Translations under genes and position numbers: made by a program
Assembly: GCF_019316905.1 (NCBI RefSeq)
Contig: NZ_CP079216.1
Span: forward strand, 1,426,001 to 1,490,000
DNA length: 64,000 nt
Direction of reading: 5' to 3'
Origin: Tessaracoccus palaemonis
GTDB lineage: Bacteria > Actinomycetota > Actinomycetes > Propionibacteriales > Propionibacteriaceae
Notes under the pieces: model-generated
What the model saw: only the letters and a program-made list of their open reading frames with translations
The model's database searches: none
What the model was told of the DNA's origin: nothing
Shown: positions 47,612-58,491 of the stretch, one piece after another
Layout of the letters: each line of letters begins with the position of its first letter
Numbering within the stretch: the stretch's first letter is position 1

Positions 47612-50600
47612 TTGTCGGATTCGTTCGTCCACCTGCACTGCCACACCGAGTTCTCCATGCTGGACGGTGCGGCCAGGGTCAAGGACCTCTTCAGCGGAGC
47701 CGAGCAGATGAAGATGCCGGCGCTGGCGATCACCGACCACGGCAACCTGTACGGGGCCTACGAGTTCTACAAGGCGTCCAAGGCCTTCGATGTGAAGCCC
47801 ATCATCGGGCTCGAGGCGTACCTGACGCCCCGCACGCACCGCTCCGAGCGAAAGCGGGTCCAGTTCGGCGACGGCACGGGCGACGACGTCGCCTCCAAGG
47901 GCGCCTACACCCACATGACGATGTGGGCGGCCGACAAGGTCGGCATGCACAACCTTTTCAAGCTGTCGACGTACTCGTCCCTGGAGGGCTTCTTCTACAA
48001 GCCTCGCGCCGACCGGGAGCTCCTCAACACCTATGGCAAGGGGCTGATCGCCACCACCGGCTGCCCGTCCGGCGAGGTCCAGACGTTCCTCCGGCTCGGC
48101 CAGTACGACAACGCCGTGGCCGCCGCCGCCGAGTTCCGCGACATCTTCGGCGAGGGCAACTTCTACGTCGAGCTGATGGACCACGGCCTCGAGATCGAGA
48201 CCCGGGTGCGTCAGGGCCTGCTGCAGGTCGCCAGGGACCTGAGCCTGCCGCTGGTCGCCACCAACGACCTCCACTACGTGCACGCCGACGACGCCGACTC
48301 GCACGACACCCTGCTGTGCGTCTCCGCCGGCTCCCGCAAGGCGCAGGCGGACCGGTTCCGCTTCGACGGCAACGGCTACTACCTCAAGAGCCCCGAGGAG
48401 ATGCGGCACCTCTTCCGCGAGTTCCCCGAGGCCTGCGACAATACCCTGGCGATCGCCGAGCGCGTCGAGACGAGCTTCGACGAGGGCATCGGCACGTACA
48501 TGCCGCGCTTCGATGTCCCCGAGGGGGAGACCGAGGAGTCCTGGTTCCGGAAGGAGGTCGACCGGGGACTGCACTTCCGCTACCCGAACGGCATCCCCCG
48601 GGAGGTCCTCGACCGTGCCGAGTTCGAGACCGGGATCATCGTCCAGATGGGCTTCTCCGGCTACTTCCTCGTCGTCGCGGACTTCATCAACTGGGCCAAG
48701 CACAACGGGGTCCGCGTCGGCCCCGGCCGAGGCTCCGGAGCTGGCTCGATGTGCGCGTACGCCATGCGCATCACCGACCTCGACCCGCTCGAGCACGGCC
48801 TGCTCTTCGAGCGCTTCCTCAACCCCGAGCGCGTCTCGATGCCCGACTTCGACATCGACTTCGACGACCGCCGCCGCGGCGAGGTCATCACCTACGTCAC
48901 CGAGAAGTACGGCAGCGAGTACGTCGCGCAGATCATCACATACGGCTCCATCAAGGCGAAGGCCGCCGTCAAGGACGCCGCCCGCGTGCTCGACATGCCC
49001 TTCGCCATCGGTGAGCAGATCACCAAGGCCATGCCCCCGGACGTGATGGGCAAGGGTGTCCCGCTCGGCGACCTCTTCAACGAGGAACACAAGCGCTACG
49101 CCGAGGGCGCCGAGTTCCGCGAGCTCTACCAGTCCAACGCCGACGTGCGCACGGTGGTCGACACAGCCCGCGGCATCGAGGGCCTGAAGCGCCAGTGGGG
49201 CGTGCACGCCGCCGGCGTCATCATGAGCCGGGCCCCCATCGCCGACGTCGTGCCGCTCATGAAGCGCGAGGCCGACGGCGCGATCATCACGCAGTTCGAC
49301 TACCCGGGCTGCGAGTCCCTCGGCCTGATCAAGATGGACTTCCTGGGCCTGCGCAACCTCACGGTGCTGGCCGACGCGCTGCACAACATCGAGCTGAACC
49401 GTGGCACCGAGGTGGAGCTCGAGAGCCTCGCGCTCGACGACGAGAAGACGTTCACCCTGCTCCAGCGGGGCGACACTCTCGGCGTGTTCCAGCTCGACGG
49501 CGGCCCCATGCGGGCGCTGCTGCGCTCGATGCAGCCCGACTGCTTCGACGACATCTCCGCCGTCGGCGCGCTCTACCGGCCGGGCCCGATGGGCGCCGAC
49601 TCGCACAACAAGTACGCCCGGCGCAAGACGGGGCGCGAGCCCGTGGAGCCGATCCACCCGGAGCTTGCCGAGCCGCTGGAGTCGATCCTGGGCGAGACCT
49701 ACGGCCTGATCGTGTACCAGGAGCAGGTCATGGCCATCGCACAGAAGCTCGCCGGCTACACGCTCGGCGGCGCGGACATGCTCCGCCGCGCGATGGGCAA
49801 GAAGAAGAAGTCCGAGCTGGACAAGCAGTACGAGACCTTCTCGGCCGGCATGATCGAGCGCGGCTACTCCAAGGACGCCATCAAGACGCTGTGGGACATC
49901 CTGCTGCCGTTCTCCGACTACGCCTTCAACAAGGCCCACTCGGCCGCCTACGGGCTCGTGTCCTACTGGACGGCCTGGCTCAAGGCCAACTACCCCGTCG
50001 AGTACATGGCGGCGCTGCTGCAGTCGGTCCGCGACGACAAGGACAAGTCGGCCCTCTACCTGGCCGAGTGCCGTCACATGGGCATCGAGGTGCTTCCTCC
50101 GGACGTGAACTCCTCGGAGGTGGCCTTCACCCCGGTGGGTGAACACATCCGCTTCGGCATGGGTGCGGTGCGCAACGTGGGCGACAAGGTGGTGACGGCC
50201 TGGGTCGAGGAGCGCACGAAGCTCGGCCCCGCGAAGGACTTCTACGACTTCCTGGACAAGGCTCCGCTGCTGATGTGCAACAAGCGCGTCGTGGAGTCGC
50301 TGGTCAAGGCGGGCGCCTTCGACGAGCTCGGCCACACGCGCCGGTCCCTGATGGGGATCTTCGAGGCAGCGGTGGACTCGATCATCGACCTCAAGAAGAA
50401 CGCCGAGAACGGCCAGGACGGCTTCGACTTCGGCTTCGACGACGGGGCGGGCGCCGACGAGGCCAGCCCGCTGCACGAGGCCGTCCCGGACGTCGACGAG
50501 TGGGACCGCCGCACCAAGCTGGCGTTCGAGCGGGAGATGCTCGGCCTGTACGTCTCCGACCATCCGCTCAACGGGCTCGAACACGTGCTGCAGGCCAACA

Positions 50601-51151
50601 GCGACCGATCCATCGCCTCCGCCGTCGCCGAGGACGGCTACCGCGGCAACACCAAGCTGTGCGGACTGATCACCTCGGTCAACCGTCGCGTGAACAAGGC
50701 CGGCAACATCTGGGCGCAGGTGGTTCTCGAGGATCTCGGCAACTCGATCGAGGTCACGGTGTTCCCACGGGTCTACGACCAGGTCGCGATGCACCTCGCG
50801 CCGGACACCATCGTGGCCGTCGACGGCGTCGTCGAGTCCGGCGAGGACAGGGGACGCATGCGAGCGCAGAACGTCATCGCCCCGCATGTCAGCGCTGAGG
50901 GCAACGTCGGGCCGCTCGCGTTGACCCTGCCCGCCGTGCGCTGCACGCCGGGCGTGGTCGGCAGGCTCAAGTCGATCCTCGCGCAGTACCCCGGCGCGGC
51001 CGAGGTCCACCTCAATCTCCGGACGGGGGAACAGATCAAGACGTTCCGGCTCGGCGACGGCTTCCGCGTCGAGCTCACCTCTGCGCTGTTCGCCGACCTC
51101 AAGGCCGTGCTCGGCCCATCGTGTGTCGGCGTCGGGAGGGAGAGCTCGTGA
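47612..51151 (+). CDS. dnaE: DNA polymerase III subunit alpha (DnaE1-type)
   Basis: 1179 residues, the replicative polymerase. The N-terminal PHP domain has HLHCHTEFSMLDG and ITDHGNLYGAYEFY. The catalytic palm has GPGRGSGAGSM and the paired aspartates (Asp412, Asp414) in PDFDIDFDD. Fingers, the beta-binding region and an OB domain (CGLITSVNRR, AQVVLEDLGNSIEV) follow. The start is TTG 47612, set by AGGAGG 5 bases upstream and the family N-terminus. Its stop overlaps the next GTG by 4 bases. Confidence 0.97.
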   Translation: MSDSFVHLHCHTEFSMLDGAARVKDLFSGAEQMKMPALAITDHGNLYGAYEFYKASKAFDVKPIIGLEAYLTPRTHRSERKRVQFGDGTGDDVASKGAYTHMTMWAADKVGMHNLFKLSTYSSLEGFFYKPRADRELLNTYGKGLIATTGCPSGEVQTFLRLGQYDNAVAAAAEFRDIFGEGNFYVELMDHGLEIETRVRQGLLQVARDLSLPLVATNDLHYVHADDADSHDTLLCVSAGSRKAQADRFRFDGNGYYLKSPEEMRHLFREFPEACDNTLAIAERVETSFDEGIGTYMPRFDVPEGETEESWFRKEVDRGLHFRYPNGIPREVLDRAEFETGIIVQMGFSGYFLVVADFINWAKHNGVRVGPGRGSGAGSMCAYAMRITDLDPLEHGLLFERFLNPERVSMPDFDIDFDDRRRGEVITYVTEKYGSEYVAQIITYGSIKAKAAVKDAARVLDMPFAIGEQITKAMPPDVMGKGVPLGDLFNEEHKRYAEGAEFRELYQSNADVRTVVDTARGIEGLKRQWGVHAAGVIMSRAPIADVVPLMKREADGAIITQFDYPGCESLGLIKMDFLGLRNLTVLADALHNIELNRGTEVELESLALDDEKTFTLLQRGDTLGVFQLDGGPMRALLRSMQPDCFDDISAVGALYRPGPMGADSHNKYARRKTGREPVEPIHPELAEPLESILGETYGLIVYQEQVMAIAQKLAGYTLGGADMLRRAMGKKKKSELDKQYETFSAGMIERGYSKDAIKTLWDILLPFSDYAFNKAHSAAYGLVSYWTAWLKANYPVEYMAALLQSVRDDKDKSALYLAECRHMGIEVLPPDVNSSEVAFTPVGEHIRFGMGAVRNVGDKVVTAWVEERTKLGPAKDFYDFLDKAPLLMCNKRVVESLVKAGAFDELGHTRRSLMGIFEAAVDSIIDLKKNAENGQDGFDFGFDDGAGADEASPLHEAVPDVDEWDRRTKLAFEREMLGLYVSDHPLNGLEHVLQANSDRSIASAVAEDGYRGNTKLCGLITSVNRRVNKAGNIWAQVVLEDLGNSIEVTVFPRVYDQVAMHLAPDTIVAVDGVVESGEDRGRMRAQNVIAPHVSAEGNVGPLALTLPAVRCTPGVVGRLKSILAQYPGAAEVHLNLRTGEQIKTFRLGDGFRVELTSALFADLKAVLGPSCVGVGRESS

Positions 51152-51723
51152 CAGGCACAGAGGAGATCGTCACCGCCCCCCGCAACCCCGGGCAGCTGGC
51201 GCTCCTGTGGGACCGGACGCTGTGGCGGCTCATCGTCTACATCGCCGGCTCCGTGGTGCTCGGCGCCGCGGCGGGACTCCTGTGGTCCGCCGTGACGCCC
51301 CGGGCCAGTTACACCGTGCTGGAGGATCTGTCCGCGTCCATCTCGGAGCGCGGCCAGGCGGAGATCGTCGCGGCGGATGCCACGTTCACGTTCATCACGG
51401 CCCTGCTGGGCCTGCTCGTCGGTGTCCTCGGCTGGCTGATGCTGCACCGTCGCGGTTGGTGGGTCATCGTCGCCACCCTCGTTGCGGCCATCGCCGCGTC
51501 GGTGATGGCGTGGCGCTTCGGGGTCAGCGTCGGTCCGCACGATTTCGTGGAGCGGCTCGCCTCGGCGGGAGCCGGGGATGTGGTGGAGGTGGACCTGACC
51601 CTCCGGTCGATGTCCGCGCTGCTGATCGCCCCGTTCGCTGCGATCATCCCCATCATGCTCCTGTCCGCGTTCTGGCCTGAGGCCGCCGGCGATCAGGACG
51701 AGGCGACGGTCGCACTAGACTGA
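51148..51723 (+). CDS. DUF2567-like membrane protein
   Basis: 191 residues with four hydrophobic helices (LIVYIAGSVVLGAAAGLLW; FTFITALLGLLVGVLGWLML; WVIVATLVAAIAASVMAW; ALLIAPFAAIIPIMLLSAFW). The extracytoplasmic-looking loop between helices 1 and 2 has ASYTVLEDLSASISERGQAE. The pattern fits the actinobacterial DUF2567 family of unknown role. The GTG start overlaps the dnaE stop (GTGA) and has GGGAGG upstream. A -10 element for hisD spans its stop codon. Confidence 0.7.
   Translation: MTGTEEIVTAPRNPGQLALLWDRTLWRLIVYIAGSVVLGAAAGLLWSAVTPRASYTVLEDLSASISERGQAEIVAADATFTFITALLGLLVGVLGWLMLHRRGWWVIVATLVAAIAASVMAWRFGVSVGPHDFVERLASAGAGDVVEVDLTLRSMSALLIAPFAAIIPIMLLSAFWPEAAGDQDEATVALD
51716..51721 (+). 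promoter_or_regulatory. -10 element of hisD (leaderless start)
   Basis: TAGACT, whose last base is the first base of the preceding TGA stop, 6 bases before the hisD GTG at 51728. The his genes can thus be transcribed separately from dnaE. Confidence 0.5.
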
Positions 51724-51727
51724 CCGC

Positions 51728-53029
51728 GTGCTGAGAACTCTTGACCTGACAGGCGTCGACGGTGCCTACCGGACCCTCCTGCCGCGCGGTAGTTTCGACG
51801 TGGAGGCCGCGGTCGCCGTCGTGCATCCCATCGTCGCGGACGTCGCGGCTCGGGGAGCCGAGGCCCTGCTGGAGTACTCAGAGAAGTTCGACCACGTCGT
51901 CCCGCCGTCGCTGAGGGTCGGAGCCGCCGACCTCCGGAAGGCCGCCGACGACCTCGACCCGCAGCTGAAGGAGGCGTTCCTCGAGTCGATCCGCCGCCGC
52001 CGCGCGGTGGCCGGAGCGCTCGAGCTCGACCCTGACCCCGAGCCCGCAGTGCTCGCCGATGGCGCCAGCGTCGGGCTCCGCAACATCCCCGTCGAGCGCG
52101 TCGGCCTCTACGTGCCGGGTGGCCTCGCCCCGCTGGCCTCCAGCGTGATCATGAACGTCGTGCCCGCCCAGGTCGCCGGCGTCACCTCCATCGCGGTCGC
52201 CTCGCCCCCGCAGCGCGAGTTCGGCGGGCTGCCGCACCCCAGCATCCTCGCCGTCTGCGCACTGCTCGGCGTCGAGGAGGTCTATGCCGTCGGCGGCGCC
52301 CAGGCCATCGCCATGTTCGCGCATGGCGTCCAGGGCCTCTGCGATCCCGTCTCGCTCATCACGGGCCCCGGCAACATCTACGTCGTGGCGGCCAAGCGTC
52401 TCGTGCGCGGCCTGGTCGGCATCGACTCCGAGGCCGGTCCGACCGAGATCGCCGTCGTCGCGGATGACACCGCGGACCCGGCGTTCGTCGCCGCCGACCT
52501 CATCTCGCAGGCGGAGCACGACCCCATGGCGGCCTCCGTCCTGATCACCGACTCGACCGCGCTGGCCGAGAAGGTGGTCGCCGAGGTCGAGCGGCAGGTC
52601 GCCGGCCAGCTGCACGAGGAACGCATCAGCACCGCGCTGACCGGCCGGCAGTCCGCCGTCGTGCTCGTCCGCGACCTCGACCAGGCCGTCGCGGTCGCCG
52701 ACGCCTACGCCGCCGAGCACCTCGAGATCCAGACGGCCGACGCCCCCGCGGTCGCCGCGCGCATCCGCAACGCGGGGGCGATCTTCGTCGGCGGCTACTC
52801 GCCGGTGTCGCTCGGCGACTACTCGGCCGGCTCCACGCACGTGCTGCCCACCGCGGGCTGCGCCTGCCACAGCTCCGGCCTGAACGTGCGCTCGTTCATG
52901 CGCACGGTCCACGTCATCGACTACTCGCAGGCTGGCCTGATGGAGCTGGCCGACGGCATCGAGAGGTTCGCGATGGCGGAGAACCTCCCCGGCCACGCGG
53001 CCGCCGTGTCCGTCAGGAGGCCGCGGTGA
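51728..53029 (+). CDS. hisD: histidinol dehydrogenase
   Basis: 433 residues. It carries out the last two oxidations of histidine synthesis with NAD and zinc. Seen are [50 protein letters not shown], the [16 protein letters not shown] segment, the zinc-site region [12 protein letters not shown] and [12 protein letters not shown], and [18 protein letters not shown]. It heads hisD-C-B-H and overlaps hisC by 4 bases (GTGA). GTG start with a leaderless-type promoter. Confidence 0.96.
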   Translation: MLRTLDLTGVDGAYRTLLPRGSFDVEAAVAVVHPIVADVAARGAEALLEYSEKFDHVVPPSLRVGAADLRKAADDLDPQLKEAFLESIRRRRAVAGALELDPDPEPAVLADGASVGLRNIPVERVGLYVPGGLAPLASSVIMNVVPAQVAGVTSIAVASPPQREFGGLPHPSILAVCALLGVEEVYAVGGAQAIAMFAHGVQGLCDPVSLITGPGNIYVVAAKRLVRGLVGIDSEAGPTEIAVVADDTADPAFVAADLISQAEHDPMAASVLITDSTALAEKVVAEVERQVAGQLHEERISTALTGRQSAVVLVRDLDQAVAVADAYAAEHLEIQTADAPAVAARIRNAGAIFVGGYSPVSLGDYSAGSTHVLPTAGCACHSSGLNVRSFMRTVHVIDYSQAGLMELADGIERFAMAENLPGHAAAVSVRRPR

Positions 53030-54120
53030 GCTTCTCGCTGAGCGACCTGCCGCTGCGCGAGGACCTGGTGGGCGAGGAGCCCTACGGCGCCCCGCAGCTC
53101 GACGTGCCCGTCGTCCTGAACGTCAACGAGAACCCGTACCCCCCGTCGCCGCTGATCCGGCAGGACATGGCGGCGGCGGTCGTGCGCGCCGCCGGGGGCC
53201 TGAACCGGTACCCGGACCGCGAGGCGCTCGGCCTGCGCACGGACCTGGCCGCGTACCTCGGCCACGGCCTGACCGCGGACCACATCTGGGCGGCCAACGG
53301 GTCCAACGAGGTCATGAGCCACCTGCTCACCGCCTTCGGCGGCCCCGGCCGCTCGGTCCTGACGTTCACCCCCACGTACTCCATGTACCCGGAGTACGCG
53401 CGCAACACGTTCACGGGCTACGTGACCGAGCCGCGCAACCCGGACTTCACGCTCACGGCGGAGCTCGTCCTCGACGCGGTGCGCCGGCACGAGCCGACCA
53501 TCGTGCTGATCACGACGCCGAACAACCCGACCGGCACGTCGGTGGGCCTGGAGGTGTTCGAGGCCGTGCTGGAGGGCACCGAGGCCATCGTCGTGGCGGA
53601 CGAGGCCTACCAGGAGTTCTCTGCCCGCCCGAGCGCGCTCGAGCTGCTGGCCGACCACCCCCGCCTCGTCGTGTCGCGCACCATGAGCAAGGCATTCGCG
53701 CTGGCGGGCGGCCGCGTCGGCTACCTGGCTGCACACCCCGCGATCGTCGACGCCTGCCGCATCGTCAGGCTGCCCTACCACCTCAGCGCCCAGACGCAGG
53801 CCGTCGCCCGCGTCGCGCTGGCCCACGCCGACGAGCTGCTCGCGCAGGTCCGATCGCTGGCCGCCGAGGCCCGCTCCTTCGAGGCGTGGGCCCGCGAGCA
53901 CGGCTACGACGTCGTCGACTCGGAGGCCAACTTCACGCTCATCGGCCGGTTCCCGGACCGCCACCGCGTGTGGCAGGACCTCCTCGATCGCGGCATCCTC
54001 ATCCGCGAGACCGGACCAGACGGGTTCCTGAGGGTCTCCGCAGGCACCCCCCAGGAGATGAACCTCCTCAAGCACGCGCTCGAGGACCTCGACCCCACCC
54101 GCGAAGGGAGCAGGCCATGA
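53026..54120 (+). CDS. hisC: histidinol-phosphate aminotransferase
   Basis: 364 residues of PLP fold type I. It converts imidazole-acetol phosphate to histidinol phosphate. Seen are [15 protein letters not shown], the PLP-binding [34 protein letters not shown], the PLP lysine in [17 protein letters not shown] and the C-terminal substrate arginine in [16 protein letters not shown] start overlaps hisD; stop overlaps hisB (ATGA). Confidence 0.96.
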   Translation: MSFSLSDLPLREDLVGEEPYGAPQLDVPVVLNVNENPYPPSPLIRQDMAAAVVRAAGGLNRYPDREALGLRTDLAAYLGHGLTADHIWAANGSNEVMSHLLTAFGGPGRSVLTFTPTYSMYPEYARNTFTGYVTEPRNPDFTLTAELVLDAVRRHEPTIVLITTPNNPTGTSVGLEVFEAVLEGTEAIVVADEAYQEFSARPSALELLADHPRLVVSRTMSKAFALAGGRVGYLAAHPAIVDACRIVRLPYHLSAQTQAVARVALAHADELLAQVRSLAAEARSFEAWAREHGYDVVDSEANFTLIGRFPDRHRVWQDLLDRGILIRETGPDGFLRVSAGTPQEMNLLKHALEDLDPTREGSRP

Positions 54121-54725
54121 GCCGCACCGCCACCGTCACCCGAGCCACGAGCGAGTCCGAGATCACCGTCTCCATCGACCTCGACGGTACGGGAGCATCC
54201 ACCATCTCGACCGGCGTCGGCTTCTACGACCACATGCTCACGGCGCTGGCGAAGCACTCGCTCATCGACATCGAGGTCGCCGCGACCGGGGACCTGCACA
54301 TCGACGGCCACCACACCGTCGAGGACGTCGCCATCTGCCTCGGACGGGCCCTGAAGGAGGCGCTCGGCGACAAGTCCGGCATCCGTCGCTACGGGCACGC
54401 CGTGATCCCGCTGGACGAGGCCATCGCCGACGTCGTGGTCGACGTCGCCGGCCGCCCCTACGTGACCTGCGCAGGGGAGCCCGACGGCCAGGTCTACGCC
54501 CGCATCGGCGGCAGCGGCGTGCCCTACGCCGGCTCGATGACCTACCACGTGTTCGAGGCGCTGGCCCTGAACGCCGGCCTCTGCCTGCACCTGCGGCTGC
54601 TCGCCGGCCGCGACCCGCACCACATCGTCGAGGCCGAGTTCAAGGCCCTCGCCAGGGCGCTGCGCGAGGCCGTCGAACCCGACCCCCGCCAGTCCGGGGT
54701 GCCCAGCACCAAGGGAGCGCTGTGA
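54117..54725 (+). CDS. hisB: imidazoleglycerol-phosphate dehydratase
   Basis: 202 residues, the monofunctional dehydratase without a phosphatase domain. The metal-binding motifs are [29 protein letters not shown], and [15 protein letters not shown] with [17 protein letters not shown], all intact. Because it lacks the HisB phosphatase domain, a separate histidinol phosphatase must be encoded elsewhere. It overlaps hisC and hisH by 4 bases each. Confidence 0.96.
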   Translation: MSRTATVTRATSESEITVSIDLDGTGASTISTGVGFYDHMLTALAKHSLIDIEVAATGDLHIDGHHTVEDVAICLGRALKEALGDKSGIRRYGHAVIPLDEAIADVVVDVAGRPYVTCAGEPDGQVYARIGGSGVPYAGSMTYHVFEALALNAGLCLHLRLLAGRDPHHIVEAEFKALARALREAVEPDPRQSGVPSTKGAL

Positions 54726-55333
54726 GTCCCCGAGTCGGGCTCTTCGACTACGGCTCCGGCAACCTCCACTCGGCCCGTCGGGCGTTCGCCAACGCCGGGG
54801 CCGACGTCGTCCTCACCGGCGACCTCGACGAGCTGGCCGGCTGCGACGGACTCGTCGTACCGGGCGTCGGGGCCTTCGCGACCTGCATGACGGGGCTCAG
54901 CCAGGCAGCCGGAGTCGAGCTGATCCGCGACTGGGTCGCGTCCGGGCGGCCGCTGCTCGGCATCTGCGTCGGACACCAGGTGTTGTTCGAACAGGGAACC
55001 GAGCACGGCACGAGCGTCGCCGGCCTCGGGATACACCCGGGCACCGTGTCGCATCTGGCGGCCAGGCGGCTTCCGCACATGGGCTGGAACACCGTGGAGG
55101 TCCCCGACGGCTCGCGCCTGTTCGCCGGCGTCGAACGCAGCCGTTTCTACTTCGTGCACAGCTATGCGGCAGCTCCCGTCGCAGGCGCTGGGCTCGTGAC
55201 GACCGCCAGGCACGAGGACGCCGTCTTCGTGGCCGCTCTGGAGAGCGGACCCGTGTCGTCGACGCAGTTCCACCCGGAGAAGTCCGGGGCCGCCGGGGCG
55301 AGGCTGATCTCCAACTGGCTCGGCCAGCTCTGA
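54722..55333 (+). CDS. hisH: imidazole glycerol phosphate synthase glutaminase subunit
   Basis: 203 residues, a class-I glutamine amidotransferase that feeds ammonia to HisF. The triad is visible: Cys82 in [12 protein letters not shown], His and Glu in [21 protein letters not shown] supplies the oxyanion strand. Most family members read GICLGMQ, so GHQ is a small deviation. HisF, the partner, is not in the window. GTG start overlaps hisB (GTGA). Confidence 0.95.
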   Translation: MSPRVGLFDYGSGNLHSARRAFANAGADVVLTGDLDELAGCDGLVVPGVGAFATCMTGLSQAAGVELIRDWVASGRPLLGICVGHQVLFEQGTEHGTSVAGLGIHPGTVSHLAARRLPHMGWNTVEVPDGSRLFAGVERSRFYFVHSYAAAPVAGAGLVTTARHEDAVFVAALESGPVSSTQFHPEKSGAAGARLISNWLGQL

Positions 55334-55344
55334 GGCATCCCGCC

Positions 55345-55362
55345 CCGCCCGCGAGCGGGCGG
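55345..55362 (+). terminator. hairpin between hisH and hisA
   Basis: CCGCCCGC (55345-55352) and GCGGGCGG (55355-55362) can form a short GC-rich hairpin 12 bases past hisH, ahead of a separate -10 for hisA. Confidence 0.45.
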
Positions 55363-55381
55363 AATCAGGGGCGGCGTCCGC

Positions 55382-55387
55382 TAGGGT
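55382..55387 (+). promoter_or_regulatory. possible -10 element of hisA
   Basis: TAGGGT, 8 bases before the hisA GTG. The AGGG within it could instead act as a weak ribosome-binding site. Confidence 0.3.
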
Positions 55388-55395
55388 GACGTGTC

Positions 55396-56127
55396 GTGGA
55401 GAAGTTGCAGTTGTTGCCCGCCGTCGACGTGCAGGGCGGCCAGGCCGTCCAGCTGGTCCAGGGAGTCGCAGGCACGCAGAAGGAGTTCGGTGACCCGCTG
55501 GCCGCGGCGCTTCGCTGGCAGGAGGGCGGCGCATCCTGGCTCCACCTGGTCGACCTCGACGCCGCCTTCGGTCGCGGCTCCAACGCCGACCTGCTCCGCG
55601 ACATCGTCGGCCACCTCGACCTCAACGTCGAACTGAGCGGAGGCATCCGCGACGACGAGACCCTCGAGCGGGCGCTGTCGACCGGCGCCCGTCGCGTCAA
55701 CATCGGCACCGCCGCGCTGGAGAACCCGCAGTGGTGCGACCGGGTGGTCGGCACCTACGGCGACCGCGTCGCCATCGGCCTCGACGTGCGCGGCGAGAAT
55801 CTCGCGGCGCGCGGCTGGACCACCGAGGGCGGCCCCTGGATGGAGACCCTCGACCGCCTGGTTGCGGCCGGCTGTGAGCGCTTCGTCGTGACCGATGTCA
55901 ACTCCGATGGCATGCTGACCGGCCCCAACACCGAGCTGCTCACCGCAGTCGCGCGGCGCAGCGGCCGCAAGGTCATCGCGTCCGGCGGCATCGCCACCCT
56001 CGACAACCTCCGCGACCTGCGCGCGCTGGTCGACGACGGCATCGAAGGGGCGATCATCGGGACCGCGCTCTACGTCGGGCGGTTCACCCTCGCCGACGCG
56101 CTGGCCGTCGCGGAGGGCGACGCGTGA
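55396..56127 (+). CDS. priA: phosphoribosyl isomerase A, HisA/PriA type
   Basis: 243 residues, a (betaalpha)8 barrel. HisA isomerises ProFAR; PriA enzymes of actinobacteria also do the TrpF reaction, and no trpF is near the trp genes here. Asp11 ([16 protein letters not shown]), [33 protein letters not shown], the RGWTTEGG loop and the second catalytic aspartate in [15 protein letters not shown] are present. Residue 19 is Gln, where M. tuberculosis PriA has Arg19 (from memory). The gene overlaps the fatty-acyl reductase gene by 4 bases. Confidence 0.9.
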   Translation: MEKLQLLPAVDVQGGQAVQLVQGVAGTQKEFGDPLAAALRWQEGGASWLHLVDLDAAFGRGSNADLLRDIVGHLDLNVELSGGIRDDETLERALSTGARRVNIGTAALENPQWCDRVVGTYGDRVAIGLDVRGENLAARGWTTEGGPWMETLDRLVAAGCERFVVTDVNSDGMLTGPNTELLTAVARRSGRKVIASGGIATLDNLRDLRALVDDGIEGAIIGTALYVGRFTLADALAVAEGDA

Positions 56128-58475
56128 TGTCGACCCCTCCGGCGAGCACCTTCGGGACCGTCGACGGCGTAGCGCTCCACACGCCGCCGCTGCTCGAGGG
56201 CCGCATCCGCGACCTGCTGGCCGGAAGCAAGATCGTCATGACCGGCGTCACCGGTTTCATCGGCGAGCAGATGCTCTGGACCGTGCTGAGCGAATGTCCC
56301 GACACGACCACCGGCGTCATCGTGCGGCCCAAGGGTTCCGTGACGGCCCAGCAGCGCGTCGCCTCGCTGCTGAAGAAGAAGATCTTCGCCGACCTCGTGG
56401 CCGAGGCAGGCTCGGTCGAGCAGCTGATGGCCGACCGTGTCCAGGTCATCCCGGGTGACCTGCCCGACGTGCCGGAGCTGCCGCGAGACACCGACGTGCT
56501 CGTCCACTGCGCGGGCGACGTGTCCTTCGACCCGCCCATCGACCAGGCTTTCCGGACCAACGTCCTGGGGGCGCGCTCGCTGCTGACGCGCCTGAGGGAG
56601 GCGTGCTCCGACGAGAACGGCGACCTCACGCGCATCCCGCACTACGTGCACATCTCCACCGCCTACACGGCCGGCCGGCGCCGCGGCGCCATCCCGGAGG
56701 CCGCGCACATCCACACGATCGACTACGAGGCCGAGACGCGGGCCGCGCTCGCGATGGCCGAGCACGTCGAGGCCAGGTCGCGCTCCGCCGAACAGCTCGC
56801 CGTGCTGCGCAAGGAGGCCGAGGCCGAACACCGCCAGGCCGGCTACCTCACCACCAGCGAGGACACCGAGCGCCGCCGCAAGGAGTGGGTCAAGGCCGAG
56901 CTGGTCAAGGCCGGCACCGAGCGCGCCCGCTCGCTGGGCTGGACGGACGTCTACACGTTCGCCAAGGCGCTGGGGGAGCGCGTCGTCGCCGACCTCGGAT
57001 CCGAGTTCCGCGTCTCCGTGGTGCGCCCCGCGATCGTCGAGTCCTCCCTGCGGTTCCCCTACGCCGGGTGGATCGAGGGCTTCAAGATGGCCGACCCGAT
57101 CATCCTCGCCTACGGCCGCGGCCAGCTGCCCGAGTTCCCCGCCTCGCCCGACGCCGTCATCGACATCATCCCCTGCGACTACGTCGTCAACGCGATCGTC
57201 GCAGTCTGCGCCACGCAGCCCGCGGTCGGCGAGCCCGAGTACTACCACCTGTCCTCCGGAGCCAGGAACCCGCTCACGTTCCGCGGCGTCTACGAGCAGG
57301 TGCGGCGCTACTTCTCGGAGCACCCCTACACCAGCGGCCAGGGGTCGACCCCGCTGGCGACCTGGACGTTCCCGGGGGCCGAGCCCGTCGAGAAGCTGAT
57401 GTGGGTCGCCGACAAGGGCGTGAAGGTCGGGAACAGGCTGCTGAGCTTCGCCCCGCGCGGCCGGCGGACCCGCACGTGGGCGACCGCCCTGGACTCCTCG
57501 CGCAAGCAGCTCGACTTCCTCGGCAAGTACCTCAGCCTCTACGGCGAGTACCTCCAGTCCGAGCTGCACTTCGTCGACGACTGCACGCTGGCCCTGCACC
57601 GCTCGCTGCACGCCGACGACGCCGACCGCTTCGGTTTCGACTCCGCGGACTTCAGCTGGGACCACTACCTGCAGGACGTGCACATCCCGGCGATCACCGA
57701 CCCCGTCAAGCGGCTCGAGGCGGCCCGTAAGCGGCGCAACGCCAGGTCCACGACGTACCGGGACCTGAAGCCCACCGAGCCCGGCACGGTGCTCGCGGCC
57801 TTCGACCTCGACGGCACCGTGATGGCCACCAACGTCGTCGAGACGTACCTGTGGGCTCGGCTGCCCGAACTCTCCCCGCTCCGCCGGGCCGCGGAGCTCG
57901 CCCGGGTCGCGGCGCAGCTGCCGCTCTACCTGGGCGCCGAGCGGCGCGACCGCGGCGTGTTCCTCCGCTCCATGTACCGCCGCTACGCGGGCGCCGACCT
58001 GGCCCGGTTGGAGGGCTTCGTCGACGACAGGCTGTCGCCGCTGATCCTCGACCGGATGTCGCCCGAGGCCATCCGACGGATCCGCGAGCACCGCGACGCC
58101 GGTCACACCACCATCCTGCTCACCGGCGTGATCCGCCCCCTGACGCGGCCCTTCGAGGGGCTCTTCGACACGATCGTCGCCGCGGAACTCGCGACGGACG
58201 CCGACGGGAAGTGCACCGGGTTCCTCAGCGGCCCCCCGATGGTCGGGGAGTCGCGTTCGGCGTGGCTGGCCCATTACGCGCAGCTGCACGGCATCGACCT
58301 GGCGAAGAGCTACGCCTACGCCGACAGCCACGTGGACTACCCGATGCTCCATGCGGTGGGCAACCCGGTCGCGGTCAGTCCCGACATCCCGCTCATGCGG
58401 GAGGCCAAACGCAAGGGCTGGTCGATCGTCGAATGGCCAGAGATGTCGCCGCTGCCGCGGCTGAAGATGTCGTGA
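56124..58475 (+). CDS. fatty acyl-CoA reductase fused to a HAD-IB phosphatase
   Basis: 783 residues. Residues ~35-400 are a male-sterility/thioester-reductase SDR domain: NAD(P)-binding [12 protein letters not shown] (40-47), STAYTAG and the catalytic Tyr277-x3-Lys281 (VYTFAK). It should reduce an acyl thioester to aldehyde or alcohol. About 420-540 is a sterile-like C-terminal region. Residues ~555-770 are a HAD domain: [12 protein letters not shown] (Asp561, Asp563), [26 protein letters not shown]. The pairing suggests reduction plus removal of a phosphate or pyrophosphate group. GTG at 56124 overlaps the hisA stop with GGAGG upstream. Confidence 0.85.
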   Translation: MMSTPPASTFGTVDGVALHTPPLLEGRIRDLLAGSKIVMTGVTGFIGEQMLWTVLSECPDTTTGVIVRPKGSVTAQQRVASLLKKKIFADLVAEAGSVEQLMADRVQVIPGDLPDVPELPRDTDVLVHCAGDVSFDPPIDQAFRTNVLGARSLLTRLREACSDENGDLTRIPHYVHISTAYTAGRRRGAIPEAAHIHTIDYEAETRAALAMAEHVEARSRSAEQLAVLRKEAEAEHRQAGYLTTSEDTERRRKEWVKAELVKAGTERARSLGWTDVYTFAKALGERVVADLGSEFRVSVVRPAIVESSLRFPYAGWIEGFKMADPIILAYGRGQLPEFPASPDAVIDIIPCDYVVNAIVAVCATQPAVGEPEYYHLSSGARNPLTFRGVYEQVRRYFSEHPYTSGQGSTPLATWTFPGAEPVEKLMWVADKGVKVGNRLLSFAPRGRRTRTWATALDSSRKQLDFLGKYLSLYGEYLQSELHFVDDCTLALHRSLHADDADRFGFDSADFSWDHYLQDVHIPAITDPVKRLEAARKRRNARSTTYRDLKPTEPGTVLAAFDLDGTVMATNVVETYLWARLPELSPLRRAAELARVAAQLPLYLGAERRDRGVFLRSMYRRYAGADLARLEGFVDDRLSPLILDRMSPEAIRRIREHRDAGHTTILLTGVIRPLTRPFEGLFDTIVAAELATDADGKCTGFLSGPPMVGESRSAWLAHYAQLHGIDLAKSYAYADSHVDYPMLHAVGNPVAVSPDIPLMREAKRKGWSIVEWPEMSPLPRLKMS

Positions 58476-58491
58476 ACGGAAAGGACGACTG

